Positions 1-9,681 are shown, counted from the first letter of the stretch. The stretch: DNA of 33,627 nt from Paraburkholderia podalyriae (GCF_014397785.1 NZ_VZQQ01000062.1:1-33627); one strand, 5' to 3'. A program made the numbers and translations. The notes: generated from the letters alone by a model not told the origin.

Positions 1-661
1 GCGTGAATCGTGCCCACGATCGCCGATCATGGACACGACCCCCTGATCTATACGAATTCCACCACGACAGCACCATCATGCCTTGCGCGCGCGCGAATGA
101 GGAACTGGCCCAGCCGAGCCGCTTACGAATCACCTGTGGTTCGAGACCGAAGAAGTCGATCGCCAGGTGTATGTTTATTTTCCCGTTACGGCGAACTGTC
201 TTGAGGTCGGGGGCATAGGCCCGGACATTGGGGATGACGCTGCCGCCACCGTAATAGAGGCGCACTGGCCTCATCTGGATGCCCTTCCAGACGCATTGCA
301 GCACCGCGCGCACCAACGCGCTTCTGGTTTGACTACCGGACAACCCCAGTTCTGAGCCGCCTTGGAATCCAAGCGCCGCGACATCCACTTTGTCGTCTGG
401 ATTACCGAAATAGCTGGTGAATGTTTCCTTGTACTGTTCCGGTATGCCGGACGAAGCGTGCAAAAGCCGCTGATGCATCAACGTCAGCAGATCGGTGGCG
501 TTCTCGAAGGCATTTTCCGCGCCGAGGAGGAAAGCCGATTGGACACTTTCGAAGCCGAGCGACACACTGTTGAAGTTCTTCAACTGCAGACTTGGAAATC
601 GCTTCGACTGGAAGACATCGCCCGTCGACAGAAGTATTTTCAACCGCACCACCAGTGTGAG
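1..661 (-). CDS. Partial unidentified protein running off the left edge
   Basis: A minus-strand frame is open from just after a TGA at 662-664 to the first base of the window, about 220 codons, so both its stop and most likely its true start are not visible. It reads like real protein (for example EQYKETFTSYFGNPDDKVD at mid-length and later INIHLAIDFFGLEPQV). There is no ATG before 478; GTG codons at 652 and 649 are possible starts but have no ribosome binding site. A better start signal (GGAG, 7-nt gap, ATG at 762) opens a different frame that stops after 40 codons, so the 5' end may be frameshifted. The helix ending in YFG followed by an IHLxxxFF segment reminds me weakly of M35-like Lys-specific metallo-endopeptidases, but no HExxH is in view. 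Function should be treated as unknown. Confidence 0.5.
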
Positions 662-663
662 TC

Positions 664-999
664 AATGCCGTTGCCAACAGGCGCTGCATGCCACGTTCTG
701 GCAACCAAAACTGCGCTTGCCACAAAGTTCGGTGATCGTATTTCGACTTCAATCACTCCCATATCTCATCTCCATGCCGACTGCGAAACATCGCCCGTTT
801 TCATGCATGCAGATTGCGTACGCGCGCCTCTTAAGATCCGACGCATGAACTGTAGATAGCAATATTCGCGGTGACATGTTCTTCTGCCAGAAAGTGTGCG
901 GAAGCGAACATTGAAACAGAACTTGCCGTCTGCATCGCGACGCAGGGATTGCATTGGTCGCTAGCGACATGCCGGTTCCGTTGCGGGCTTCGCAAACCG
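664..999. other. Intergenic stretch, no clear gene
   Basis: This stretch lies between the end of the carbonic anhydrase gene (minus) and the unidentified left-edge frame (also minus). The only item of note is a ribosome-binding-site-like GGAG at 770-773 in front of an ATG at 762 (minus strand), which opens a 40-codon frame that could be the displaced 5' end of the left-edge gene. I see no convincing terminator or RNA gene. Confidence 0.4.
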
Positions 1000-1677
1000 T
1001 CATCTCGCCCGTGCGGCAAGGCGCGCAACCATCCGGTCAGCCATTGTGCGATCGATGACTGCGAATGAGCGGCTCGTGCGCTCATAGGCATACATGGCGC
1101 CCGTCGCGATGTCGAACCACCAGCCGCTCAATACGAGTGCCCCGGCAGTGACTTGCTGGCGGACGATCGGGTAGGTCATCAGGTGCTCGAGTTGCACGAG
1201 TACGTTGAGTTGCGACAATTGATCGTGCGCTTTCAGGCTGTCGTCGAGCGGACCTTCCTGTTCGAGGCGAAACGCTGCGTTGTTGGCGTGGCATAGCCAT
1301 TTATCGAGGTTTGGCGATTTCAGCTTGGCGTTCCTTGAGAAGACGGCCTTCATCGCGCCGCACTCCGAATGTCCACACACGACAATATTCGCGACTTTCA
1401 ACACCAGCACGGCATATTCGATCGCGCTTGCCTCGGAAAGATCTCCGGTAGAGACGCCCTCCGCAGTCGCCGGTGGTATCAGATTGCCCACATTGCGCAT
1501 CGTAAAGAGATCGCCGGGATGGGTTGATGCAAGCAGATCCGGCACGACCCGGCTGTCCGAGCACGTTATGAAGAGCGCATCAGGTGTCTGCGCGAGCGCG
1601 AGTTTGCTGAACTGCTGCGCGTATTGCGGCAGCATTTTCTCCCGGAACTCAACGATGCCCATGATGAGTTTTCGCAT
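1000..1677 (-). CDS. Beta-class carbonic anhydrase
   Basis: The 225-residue product interconverts CO2 and bicarbonate in the cytoplasm. The family signature CSDSR gives zinc ligand Cys39 and the Asp41/Arg43 pair; the second signature CGHSECGAM gives His103 and Cys106. Between them lies the usual RNxGN segment (residues 61-65). Length fits the family. The frame extends 41 codons further upstream, but I place the start at the ATG at 1677 because it is preceded by GAGAGG at a normal distance and begins MRKLIMGIVEFREKM, a typical N-terminus. The ribosome binding site overlaps the last codons of the DUF2254 gene (stop 1688-1690), so the two genes are probably translationally coupled and work together. 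Confidence 0.93.
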   Translation of the reverse strand: MRKLIMGIVEFREKMLPQYAQQFSKLALAQTPDALFITCSDSRVVPDLLASTHPGDLFTMRNVGNLIPPATAEGVSTGDLSEASAIEYAVLVLKVANIVVCGHSECGAMKAVFSRNAKLKSPNLDKWLCHANNAAFRLEQEGPLDDSLKAHDQLSQLNVLVQLEHLMTYPIVRQQVTAGALVLSGWWFDIATGAMYAYERTSRSFAVIDRTMADRMVARLAARAR

Positions 1678-1687
1678 GGTTTGCCTC

Positions 1688-3010
1688 TCAAACGATGGGT
1701 TGCCTTGCTGTCGAGCTTTCCGAGCCTCCAAGCCCTTGCGAGTCGGGGATACGGGCCAGCGCCAGGTCCTCCGGAAATGGATGCTTCGAGCCGATCGCAC
1801 GGTCCAGCAGAGTCAGCTCGACACGCAAGGCGTCGTGACGATGCTCCGGCAAGCACTGGAGGAGATTCTCTATCGCCGCGCGCTGACGCCGCGCGATCTG
1901 AATGCTGCCCGCGCCGTACTGACGTATCTCGCGGAAACTGATATGCACGAAATCTTCCCAGTTCGGCGTTCGATAGATGACGCGCACAAGTCCGGACGTA
2001 TCCGTTATCTCTTCGGTGTACAAAGACCGTTTTCCGACTACACGCAATAGCCGCTGCAACTGATCGATGGCCAACACGGCCGTTGTTGGATCGTTGATCG
2101 CAGCCGACAACGCTTTCAGCGCAATATCAACAAGGATGCGAAACGCGAACATAGGATCGTGTTCCATCGTGCGTTCGGTCCCGAAAGCAACCAGTGTACG
2201 CAGCCGGTTTTCATCGATTGCGTCAGAGTCTCCGTACAAATAAAACAAGGGTTCGTCCACCGCGACAAAATCGCCGACTTGCGGCACGAATTCGATAACC
2301 GAGTTAGTGCGCCTCGCCTTGGCGACAAGTCTGTCGAGATTCACGGCCAGGACGATGCCGGATGTACCGCTATGGCGAACAATGCGGCCAGGGACGCCTC
2401 GCTCGTGGTCAAGTCTCGGCGGGGTGATTCGGCCCGTCGTTGGGTTGGGATAGACGCTTTCGATGACCGCGATCCCGTGCTCCCCAACCCGAGCCACGAG
2501 GCTTACTGGACGCAGGCATTTCGCCGCATAATCAATCAGGAAAAGAAATGCGACGACAGAAGCGAATCCGAATAGCGCTGCAATGAATACCTGAAGCTGG
2601 TGCACCTCGCTGTCGCCCATCCAGCCTAGGGTCCTGTTGGCGAACAGAAGCGTGAATACGAACAATCCCGAGATGCTGCGGATCACGTTATCGCGCAGCA
2701 ATGTGGTCGCGATGATCCGCGGGGTATATTGACCGCCAGCGACCTGGATTGCGACGAGCAGCGAACCGAAGGTAAACACCAGAAACGCCAGGTCTGCGGA
2801 GACGATATCGCCGACAAGTGACCGCGCTCCAGTCATGGACAGCGCAAAAAGGCCGGTTTTCGGATCGAGGATGTCGTGTCCGATCAGCCACCTTCCGAGC
2901 ATTTCAGTGAGCGGCTTTACCACGGCATAGATCGCCACCGCGACGAGCGGTACAGTCCACAGGGAAGATCTGAGGTAACTCTTTAAGCTGTACCAGCGGT
3001 TCCAGTCCAT
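1688..3010 (-). CDS. DUF2254 family integral membrane protein
   Basis: The 440-residue product fits the DUF2254 family, whose members are predicted inner-membrane proteins of unknown function. Hydrophobic segments lie in the first half (around residues 15-35, 75-100, 115-135 and 150-170), followed by a soluble C-terminal half with the stretch FAFRILVDIALKALSAAIND, a typical DUF2254 hallmark. The frame is open 56 codons further upstream, but the ATG at 3010 (MDWNRWYSLK) is the better start: it has AGGAAA about 8 bases before it and family members begin close to the first membrane span. Only 10 bases separate its stop from the carbonic anhydrase start, which suggests one transcript and a shared role, perhaps ion or bicarbonate handling (inference). 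Confidence 0.85.
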   Translation of the reverse strand: MDWNRWYSLKSYLRSSLWTVPLVAVAIYAVVKPLTEMLGRWLIGHDILDPKTGLFALSMTGARSLVGDIVSADLAFLVFTFGSLLVAIQVAGGQYTPRIIATTLLRDNVIRSISGLFVFTLLFANRTLGWMGDSEVHQLQVFIAALFGFASVVAFLFLIDYAAKCLRPVSLVARVGEHGIAVIESVYPNPTTGRITPPRLDHERGVPGRIVRHSGTSGIVLAVNLDRLVAKARRTNSVIEFVPQVGDFVAVDEPLFYLYGDSDAIDENRLRTLVAFGTERTMEHDPMFAFRILVDIALKALSAAINDPTTAVLAIDQLQRLLRVVGKRSLYTEEITDTSGLVRVIYRTPNWEDFVHISFREIRQYGAGSIQIARRQRAAIENLLQCLPEHRHDALRVELTLLDRAIGSKHPFPEDLALARIPDSQGLGGSESSTARQPIV

Positions 3011-3277
3011 GTTTGCGCTTTTCCTACGATTCATACGGCAGCGGAGCCCGAAGCGTTCGCGGTTCGCCTTTGACCCATGTAGAGGAAACTTCCCGGTGGG
3101 GGTGCGAGCATGTCTTCGCTTACCCGTGGAGTCGGGTCTTCCGGTGGCCACGTGGACCCTCCGAAAACAATAAGACACGTGACCTTCAGGTCGGTCAATC
3201 AGACTTTGGTCCGATAGGTCGAGGACATAGAGTTTCGGGAATCGCGTCTCGATCGATTCCGGATTTTCGATGCCCGT

Positions 3278-6043
3278 CTATCGCGCCATCGCGGACAGCG
3301 CGTCTTCGGCGACTGGCGCGCCTGCCCGCGCGTTTTCGGCAGTGGCATCGGCCGCCACGTGGGCCAGCTTCATCAGACGCGGCTGAAGCAGCAGCGCGAC
3401 GAGACCGCTCCAGCCGGTCTGGTGCGAAGCGCCGACGCCACGTCCGCTGTCGCCGTGAAAGTACTCGTGGAACAGCACGAGATCGGACGAGCGCGGGTCG
3501 GCCTGCAACAGCGGATAAGCCGTCATCACGGGCCGCACGCCGTGCTCGTCCTTGAGAAAGAGGGTAGTGACACGCCGCGCGAGACCGTCGGCGATCTCGC
3601 TGAGCGAGCACCGGTTGCCCGATCCCGTTGGATATTCGATGCAGAACTCGTCGCCGTAGTAGCGATGGAATTCATACAGCGATTCGATCAGCAGATAGTT
3701 GACGGGCATCCACACAGGCCCGCGCCAGTTCGAATTGCCGCCGAATACGCGCGAATCCGATTCGGCCGGCTGATACGCGATGCAGACGTGCGCGCCGCCA
3801 TGATCGAACTCGTACGGTGTATCGCGATGCACGCGTGACAGCGCGCGCACGCCGTGATCGGACAGAAATTCGTCTTCGTCGAGCGCGCGGCGCAGCAATG
3901 CCGTCATCCGGTATCCGCGTAGTAGCGAGAGCAGCGTGGTGTTGCCTTTGCCGGGTTCGGTCCAACGCGATACGAGTTTGGCCAGATTGGGCCGGTGATC
4001 GAGAAACCACGCGAGCCGTTCTCGCAGGCCGGGCAGGTGGCCGTATATGCGTTCTTCGAGCACATGCACGGCGAACAACGGAATCAGGCCGACGATCGAG
4101 CGAACGCGCATCGGCACACGGGTTCCGTCTGGAAGATGCAGTACGTCATAAAAGAATTCGTCGTGACCGTCCCATAGCCCCGTTCTGCAACCTTCGCTGC
4201 AACCGACGGCTTCTGCGATATACAGGAAATGCTCGAAAAACTTCACCGCGATTTCGACGTACGCGTTGTTCGTCATCGCGAGCTCGAGTCCGATCTGCAT
4301 CAGGTCGAGCGCATACGAGGCCATCCAGGCGGTGCCGTCCGCCTGGTCGATGCGGCCGCCCGTCGGCAGCGGGGAAGAGCGGTCGAAGATGCCGACGTTG
4401 TCTAGCCCGAGAAAGCCGCCCTGGAAGATGTTGCGGTCCTCCGCATCCTTGCGGTTGACCCACCACGAAAAGTTCAGCAGCAACTTGTGGAACATCACCT
4501 CGAGAAACTTGTGGTCACCGACGCCCGTGACTTCACGGTCGAGTTCGTACACGCGCCACGTCGCCCATGCATGAACGGGCGGATTCGCGTCGCCGAATGC
4601 CCATTCGTAGGCGGGCAACTGCCCGTTCGGATGCATGTACCGTTCCTTCACGAGCAACAGCAACTGTTTCTTCGCGAAGTCGGGGTCCATCATTGCGAAC
4701 GCGGCGGCATGAAACGCGAGATCCCAGGACGCGTACCACGGGTACTCCCACTTGTCCGGCATCGATACGACGTCGCCGTTGCACATATGCCGCCAGTCGG
4801 CGTTGCGCCCGTGCCGGCGTCCTTTCGGCGGCTTCGGCTGACCGGGGTCGCCGTCGTGCCAGCGCGTCACGTCGAACTGGTAATACTGCTTCGTCCATAG
4901 CATGCCCGCGAGCGCCTGGCGTTGCACGAGCCGCGCATCGGCGTCGCTGATGTCGTGCTGGAGCGCGGCGTAAAACTCATCGGCCTCCGCGATCCGGCGC
5001 GCGAACAGCGCTTCGAAGTCGAGCGGCACGTCGTCGCCCGTGATGCCCGGTAGTGCCGCCGGACGCCAGCGCAGATACAGCACCGCGCGCTCGTGCGGCG
5101 CGAGCGACAGGGCCACATGCGCGGCGGCGCGGGTGCCCGCGTCGCGGCGTATCGCGTGCTCGTCGCCATCGACGAGGTAATCGTTGAAGCCATCCTTGAA
5201 CGGGCCTGCGCCGGCGATGCCGAAAAGGCGGCGGACGTTGGTTTCGTTTTCGCAGAACAGCCATTCGATCGGCTGCGGCGCCGAGGCCGTGACGATCATC
5301 GTGCCCAGCGCGGGATTGTGCGCGATCACGCGCGCGCCCTCGGCGGACGCCGGCTCGAGCGTGAGCGACGGCTTGCCGGGCTTGCCTGACCACGCCCAGC
5401 GGTTGCGCGCCCAGAAGAGCGGCAGCACATGGAGTGGCGCGGGCCGATCCGCGCGATTTTCGACGGTTACGCGCATCACGATGTCGTCGGGTGTGTGCTT
5501 CGCGTACTCGACCCAGACGTCGAAATAGCGATCGTTGTCGAACACGCCCGTATCGAGGATTTCGTATTCGGGCTGATCGGCGCCGCGCCGGCCGTTTTCC
5601 TCGACCAGGTGCTGATACGGGTACGCATCGTGGGGGTATTTGTACAGCATCTTCATGTACGAGTGCGTCGGCGTGCCATCGACGTAGAAGTAAAGCTCCT
5701 TCACGTCCTCGCCGTGATTGCCTTGCGCATTGGTCAAGCCAAACAGCCGCTCCTTCAGGATGGGGTCGCGCCCGTTCCAGAGCGCGAGCGACACGCACCA
5801 GTCGAGCGGGTCGTTGCCGAATCCGGCAATGCCATCCTCGCCCCAGCGGTACATGCGGCTGCGCGCATGATCGTGGGGGAAATACTCCCATGCGGTTCCG
5901 TAGTCGCTGTAGTCTTCGCGAACGGTGCCCCACTGCCGGTCGCTCAGATAAGGCCCCCAGCGCCGCCAGCAGTCGAGGTCCTGGCCATGCAGGCGGAATC
6001 CTTCCGTCGAATGGAGCAGATCGTTTGCGCGTATCGATGACAT
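3278..6043 (-). CDS. GH63-like glycoside hydrolase (bacterial glucosidase type)
   Basis: The 921-residue product has the (alpha/alpha)6-barrel character of bacterial GH63/mannosyl-oligosaccharide-glucosidase-like proteins. Recognisable blocks are an N-terminal beta-rich part with WEYFPHDHARSRMYRWGEDG (about residues 50-70), the catalytic-domain motif YPWYASWDLAFHAAAFAMMD near the middle and NSNWRGPVWMPVNYLLIESLY near the C-terminus. Substrate is not visible; family members act on alpha-glucosides or mannosylglycerate-type sugars. No signal peptide is seen, so a cytoplasmic enzyme is likely. The start at 6043 (MSSIRAND) has GGGAGGT directly upstream; the frame's slightly earlier TTG lies inside that site. 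It is followed on the same strand by the DUF2254 and carbonic anhydrase genes after a 267-bp gap that probably holds their promoter. Confidence 0.85.
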   Translation of the reverse strand: MSSIRANDLLHSTEGFRLHGQDLDCWRRWGPYLSDRQWGTVREDYSDYGTAWEYFPHDHARSRMYRWGEDGIAGFGNDPLDWCVSLALWNGRDPILKERLFGLTNAQGNHGEDVKELYFYVDGTPTHSYMKMLYKYPHDAYPYQHLVEENGRRGADQPEYEILDTGVFDNDRYFDVWVEYAKHTPDDIVMRVTVENRADRPAPLHVLPLFWARNRWAWSGKPGKPSLTLEPASAEGARVIAHNPALGTMIVTASAPQPIEWLFCENETNVRRLFGIAGAGPFKDGFNDYLVDGDEHAIRRDAGTRAAAHVALSLAPHERAVLYLRWRPAALPGITGDDVPLDFEALFARRIAEADEFYAALQHDISDADARLVQRQALAGMLWTKQYYQFDVTRWHDGDPGQPKPPKGRRHGRNADWRHMCNGDVVSMPDKWEYPWYASWDLAFHAAAFAMMDPDFAKKQLLLLVKERYMHPNGQLPAYEWAFGDANPPVHAWATWRVYELDREVTGVGDHKFLEVMFHKLLLNFSWWVNRKDAEDRNIFQGGFLGLDNVGIFDRSSPLPTGGRIDQADGTAWMASYALDLMQIGLELAMTNNAYVEIAVKFFEHFLYIAEAVGCSEGCRTGLWDGHDEFFYDVLHLPDGTRVPMRVRSIVGLIPLFAVHVLEERIYGHLPGLRERLAWFLDHRPNLAKLVSRWTEPGKGNTTLLSLLRGYRMTALLRRALDEDEFLSDHGVRALSRVHRDTPYEFDHGGAHVCIAYQPAESDSRVFGGNSNWRGPVWMPVNYLLIESLYEFHRYYGDEFCIEYPTGSGNRCSLSEIADGLARRVTTLFLKDEHGVRPVMTAYPLLQADPRSSDLVLFHEYFHGDSGRGVGASHQTGWSGLVALLLQPRLMKLAHVAADATAENARAGAPVAEDALSAMAR

Positions 6044-6248
6044 GTGACCTCCCAAACCGGGATCGACCGTCGAACACGTTCAGTGCGTGAGTCCCCGCCT
6101 ATCCCGTCTCGCGTGCGTCGCCGGGCGGTATCTGGATGATAGGCGTCGTTTAGACTTATCGAGGTCGGAGGCCGCCTCGTTCCTGGTTTCATCTGACGTT
6201 TTCTTTCGCTATATCCGCGCTGCATCGCCTGAACGTAAGGATTTGGAA

Positions 6249-7945
6249 ATGAATCAAAAACCGCGTGGTCTGGACAATGGCCTGACGAACTAGGGTGATC
6301 ACGACTTCGCGCGCTATCTGCGCCGGTCGTTTGCCAAATCGATGGTTTACACCGGCGAATCGCTCGACAAGCCGACCGTCGGGATCTGCACCTCGGAGAG
6401 CGGTTTCAATAACTGCCATCGCCACTTTCCCGAAATGATCAAGGCGGTCGAGCGCGGCGTGCTCGCGGCGGGCGCATTGCCGGTCGTATTTCCGATGATT
6501 TCGCTTTGCGAGGTCTTCCTTTCGCCGACTTCGCTGGTCTATCGCAATCTGATGGCGATGGTGGCCGTCGAGGAAATGATTCGTGCCCAGCCGATGGATG
6601 CGGTGGTGACGCTCGGCGGATGCGGCAAAACCGTGCCGGCGATGTTGATGGGTGCGATCTCCGCGGAGCGGCCCGCCGACGCAATGGTGGTGGCCGGTCC
6701 AATGATGACCGGGCGACATCGCGGCGAGCGGCTTGGCGCGTGCACGGACTGCCGGCGCTTCTGGTCGAATTTCCGCGCGGGGAAAAGTCTCGGCGCAGGA
6801 GATCAAGCATGTGGAGGGGCGGCTGGCGGTCACGGCGGGAACGTGTGCGGTCATGGGCACGGCGTCGACCATGGCGCTGATCGCGGAAACGCTGGGCATG
6901 ATGCTGCCCGGTTCGGCGGCGATTCCGGCCGTGCACGCGGATCGTCTGCGCAATTGCGAAGAAACCGGAGCACTGGTTGCGCGCATGGCCCTCAGTGGCG
7001 GACCGAAACCGGCCGAGATCGTGACGCCCGCGTCGGTGCGCAATGCCTTGCGCGTGCTGCTCGCGGTTTCCGGTTCGACCAGCGCCGTGATTCATCTGGC
7101 GGCGATTGCTGGTCGTATCGGACTGAAGATCGATTACGACGAGTTCAACCGGCTGTCTGATGAAACGCCCGTACTCGTGGATCTCAAGCCGGTAGGCAAC
7201 GGCTACATGGGAGGATTTCCATGCAGCCGGCGGGCTGGAGGGCGTTCTGCGCGGACTGATGCCCCAACTCGATGTGACGTGTCGCGATATCGCCGGGCAG
7301 AGTCTCGAGGAGCGTTTGAACAAGCCGCTTGCCGATCCGATCGATACGGTCGTGATCCGCTCGACGGAGAAACCGGTCAGTCCCGAGGGCGGACTGATTG
7401 TTCTGAACGGTAGTCTGGCGCCCGGCGGTGCGGTTCTGAAGCGCGCCGCCGCTATTCCCGAACTGCTCGAACATGAAGGGCGTGCCGTGGTATTTACCTC
7501 GCTCGAAGATCTGGCCGCGCGCATCGACGACCCCGATCTGGACGTTCGCGCGGACGACATTCTGCAGAACGCGGGGCCGCGCAGTGCTTCAGGCATGCCC
7601 GAGGCCGGCTATCTGCCGATTCCGCAGAAACTTGCGCGGGCGGGGGTGAAGGACATGGTGAGGATTTCAGATGCGCGCATGTCGGGCACGGCGTACGGGA
7701 CCAACGTGCTTCACGTGACGCCAGAAGCGGCGCTCGGTGGCCCGCTGGCGGTGGTGCGCAACGGCGATCGGATCCGGCTCTCGGCGCGGGACAAGCGGAT
7801 CGATCTACTGGTCGACGAGGTCGAGCTGGCGCATCGTGCCACTGAGATTCGTCCAGCGGAAGGGACATATGCGCGCGGTTATCAGCGTCTTTATCACACC
7901 AGCGCCACCATCGGGATCGGCAACGCAAACGAAAGAACGACCTGA
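6249..7945 (+). pseudogene. Broken IlvD/Edd-family dehydratase
   Basis: Three reading frames together spell one IlvD/Edd-type dehydratase (dihydroxy-acid or sugar-acid dehydratase, an Fe-S enzyme). The start MNQKPRGLDNGLTN is followed by TAG at 6291, where the family has Tyr before GDHDFARYLRRSF, so a TAC-to-TAG change is likely. After GGCGKT and ACTDCRRFW an extra base in ggggaaaag near 6780 shifts the frame; the text resumes as KVSAQEIKHVEGRL. A second extra base in atgggagg near 7209 shifts again; the text resumes as DFHAAGGLEGVLRGL and runs to the stop at 7943-7945. Family-like sequence ends at ARGYQRLY (about 7892); the final residues are antisense mntH sequence, so the true C-terminus is also missing. 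It diverges from the GH63 gene. Confidence 0.85.
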
Positions 7946-8015
7946 CTGATCACCAGCGCCTGGGTGGCATTCACGCCGAGGCCGACTACCAGGAACGCCG
8001 GCATCATGGTCACCA
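7894..8015 (-). pseudogene. mntH: Fragment of mntH (NRAMP Mn transporter)
   Basis: A minus-strand frame of 56 codons (ATG at 8064, TGA at 7894-7896) contains about 40 residues very like an internal part of MntH: VTMMPAFLVVGLGVNATQAL followed by VISQVVLSFALPIPMVAL. In MntH these form two late membrane segments. Sequence on both sides does not continue the homology: to the left it abuts the truncated dehydratase and to the right the IS6-like fragment. It is therefore a displaced piece and not a gene. The family call comes from remembered MntH sequences and is fairly distinctive. Confidence 0.65.
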
Positions 8016-8213
8016 CGCGAGCGCCGGATGCGAGGGTTTCGCTTGCCCGAACGCACGCAGTCATTCCTGTCGTGCTTCGGTCCGATCCGCCAGCACTTCG
8101 CGTTCAAGCGTCATCTGCTGAGCGCCTCGCTCTATCGCAAACAGCTCGCCGCGCGATTTGAAGCGTGGCGTCTCTTCATCGGCATTGCCCAAGCTCCGTC
8201 CACCGTGTTCTGA
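8016..8213 (+). mobile_element. C-terminal fragment of an IS6-like transposase
   Basis: This frame reads RERRMRGFRLPERTQSFLSC followed by FGPIRQHFAFKRHLLSASLY, ending with APSTVF and TGA at 8211-8213. The RRMRGF..ERTQxFLS block followed by a basic HL-rich segment is the usual C-terminal end of IS6-family DDE transposases, after the catalytic glutamate. Nothing of the DDE core is present, and I cannot identify a terminal inverted repeat downstream. It is an IS remnant whose left break point coincides with the end of the mntH piece (about 8015). Confidence 0.6.
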
Positions 8214-8318
8214 GACACGACTGTCCTTGCCGATATCTCGTCATGGAGTCAGCAACGTGACAGCGCCCGACGGAGGGTAGCGGCTATTGGATCTACTCCC
8301 AAGTAGCAACGATGTCGT

Positions 8319-9527
8319 TCAGACGACCTCGATCGCCAAGGCCGTGGCCTCGCCACCGCCGATGCACAGGCCCGCCACGCCACGCCTGACACCGCGGTGG
8401 CGAAGCGCCCCCAGCAACGTCACGATGAGGCGAGCGCCCGTCGCGCCGATCGGATGACCCAGCGCGCAGGCACCACCATGCACATTCACCCGCTCGTGCG
8501 GCAGCGACAGTTCGCGCATCGCGGCCATGACCACCACAGCGAAGGCCTCGTTGATCTCCCACAAGTCGACATCGTCGACCTGCCATCCCACCTTGATGAG
8601 CAGCTTCTGAATCGCGCCCACGGGTGCAGTAGTGAACCAGGCCGGTTCCTGTGAGTGCGTGGCGTGTCCATGGATAACCGCCAGCGGCGCCAGTCCACGC
8701 TCGCGTGCGGTGGACTCGCGCATCATCACCAACGCCGCTGCACCATCGGAGATCGAACTGGAGTTGGCCGCCGTGACGGTGCCGTCCTTGCCGAAGGCGG
8801 GCTTGAGGGTGGGGATTTTGTCCAGTTGTGCCTTCGCCGGCGCTGCGTCGTCGTCGACGAGTTTCTCGCCGCTGCGGCCGGGCACGGTCACCGGCGTAAT
8901 TTCCCACCGGAACAGGCCGTCGCGCTGTGCCTGCTTTGCACGCACCGTGGAGGTTAAAGCGTAGGCGTCCTGCTCCTCACGCGTGAAGCCGAAGTGGCGC
9001 GCGCAGTCATCGGCGAAGGTACCCATCAGGCGGCCGTCGGAGGCCGAGCCGTAGTGGTCCTCCAGTCCATCGAAGAACAGGTGGTCCAGCACCTGACCGT
9101 GCCCGAGGCGCTGGCCCGAGCGAGCCTTGGGCAGCAGGTACGGCGCGTTGCTCATGGATTCCATGCCACCGGCCACGATCACCTGTTGACTGCCGGCCAG
9201 CAGCAGGTCGTGCGCCAGCATGGCGGCCTTCATGCCGGAGCCGCAGACCTTGTTGACTGTTGTACAGCCCGCCGACAGCGGCAACCCGGCGCCCAGCGCC
9301 GCTTGACGTGCGGGCGCCTGGCCCACGCCAGCGGGCAGCACGCAGCCCATCAGTATTTCGTCGACAGCTTCCGGCTGCAGCCCGGCCCGCTGCACAGCGG
9401 CACGGATCGCGTTGGCGCCCAGCTGCGGCGCCGTCAGCGAGGCGAAGTCGCCCTGGAAGGCACCCAGCGGCGTGCGGGCGGCACCGACGATGACGACGGG
9501 ATCATCGGAAGTTGAAGAGGTAGGCAT
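8319..9527 (-). CDS. Acetyl-CoA C-acyltransferase (thiolase)
   Basis: This 402-residue thiolase catalyses CoA-dependent cleavage of 3-ketoacyl-CoA or the reverse condensation. The nucleophile Cys95 is in VNKVCGSGMK, the active-site His358 in CALGHPIGATGAR, and the second Cys (about 388) in GLCIGGGEATAL, so all catalytic motifs are intact. The stretch ESMSNAPYLLPKARSGQRLG with the DGLEDHYG loop resembles acetoacetyl-CoA-type thiolases. I chose the ATG at 9527 (MPTSSTSDDPVV) because GGAG lies 7 bases before it; the frame continues upstream without signals. It is the second gene after the short-chain dehydrogenase on the same strand (154-bp gap). The pair would perform the last two steps of a beta-oxidation-like route. 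Confidence 0.92.
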   Translation of the reverse strand: MPTSSTSDDPVVIVGAARTPLGAFQGDFASLTAPQLGANAIRAAVQRAGLQPEAVDEILMGCVLPAGVGQAPARQAALGAGLPLSAGCTTVNKVCGSGMKAAMLAHDLLLAGSQQVIVAGGMESMSNAPYLLPKARSGQRLGHGQVLDHLFFDGLEDHYGSASDGRLMGTFADDCARHFGFTREEQDAYALTSTVRAKQAQRDGLFRWEITPVTVPGRSGEKLVDDDAAPAKAQLDKIPTLKPAFGKDGTVTAANSSSISDGAAALVMMRESTARERGLAPLAVIHGHATHSQEPAWFTTAPVGAIQKLLIKVGWQVDDVDLWEINEAFAVVVMAAMRELSLPHERVNVHGGACALGHPIGATGARLIVTLLGALRHRGVRRGVAGLCIGGGEATALAIEVV

Positions 9528-9681
9528 GCGAGTCTCCATCCGCCGCTCAATGGCGGCGTTGCAAGGGGGTGAGGAAAGATTTCGGCCTGGCCGAACCTGG
9601 CTGACCATGTTCGGGCTCGGCGACTCAAGTCAAGCGCAGCGAGCGGCTGCAAGCATCACGATGACTGCTCCGCACGCCGTA

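Noticed and set aside
362..859. Long plus-strand frame
   Set aside because: It is antisense to a more protein-like minus-strand frame and has no family motifs.
1678..1800. Upstream extension of the carbonic anhydrase frame by 41 codons
   Set aside because: It lies inside the DUF2254 gene, does not look like carbonic anhydrase and the ATG at 1677 has its own ribosome binding site.
4977..6077. Long Arg-rich frames on both strands across the glycosidase gene
   Set aside because: They are GC-driven shadows of the GH63-like gene, with no motif of their own.
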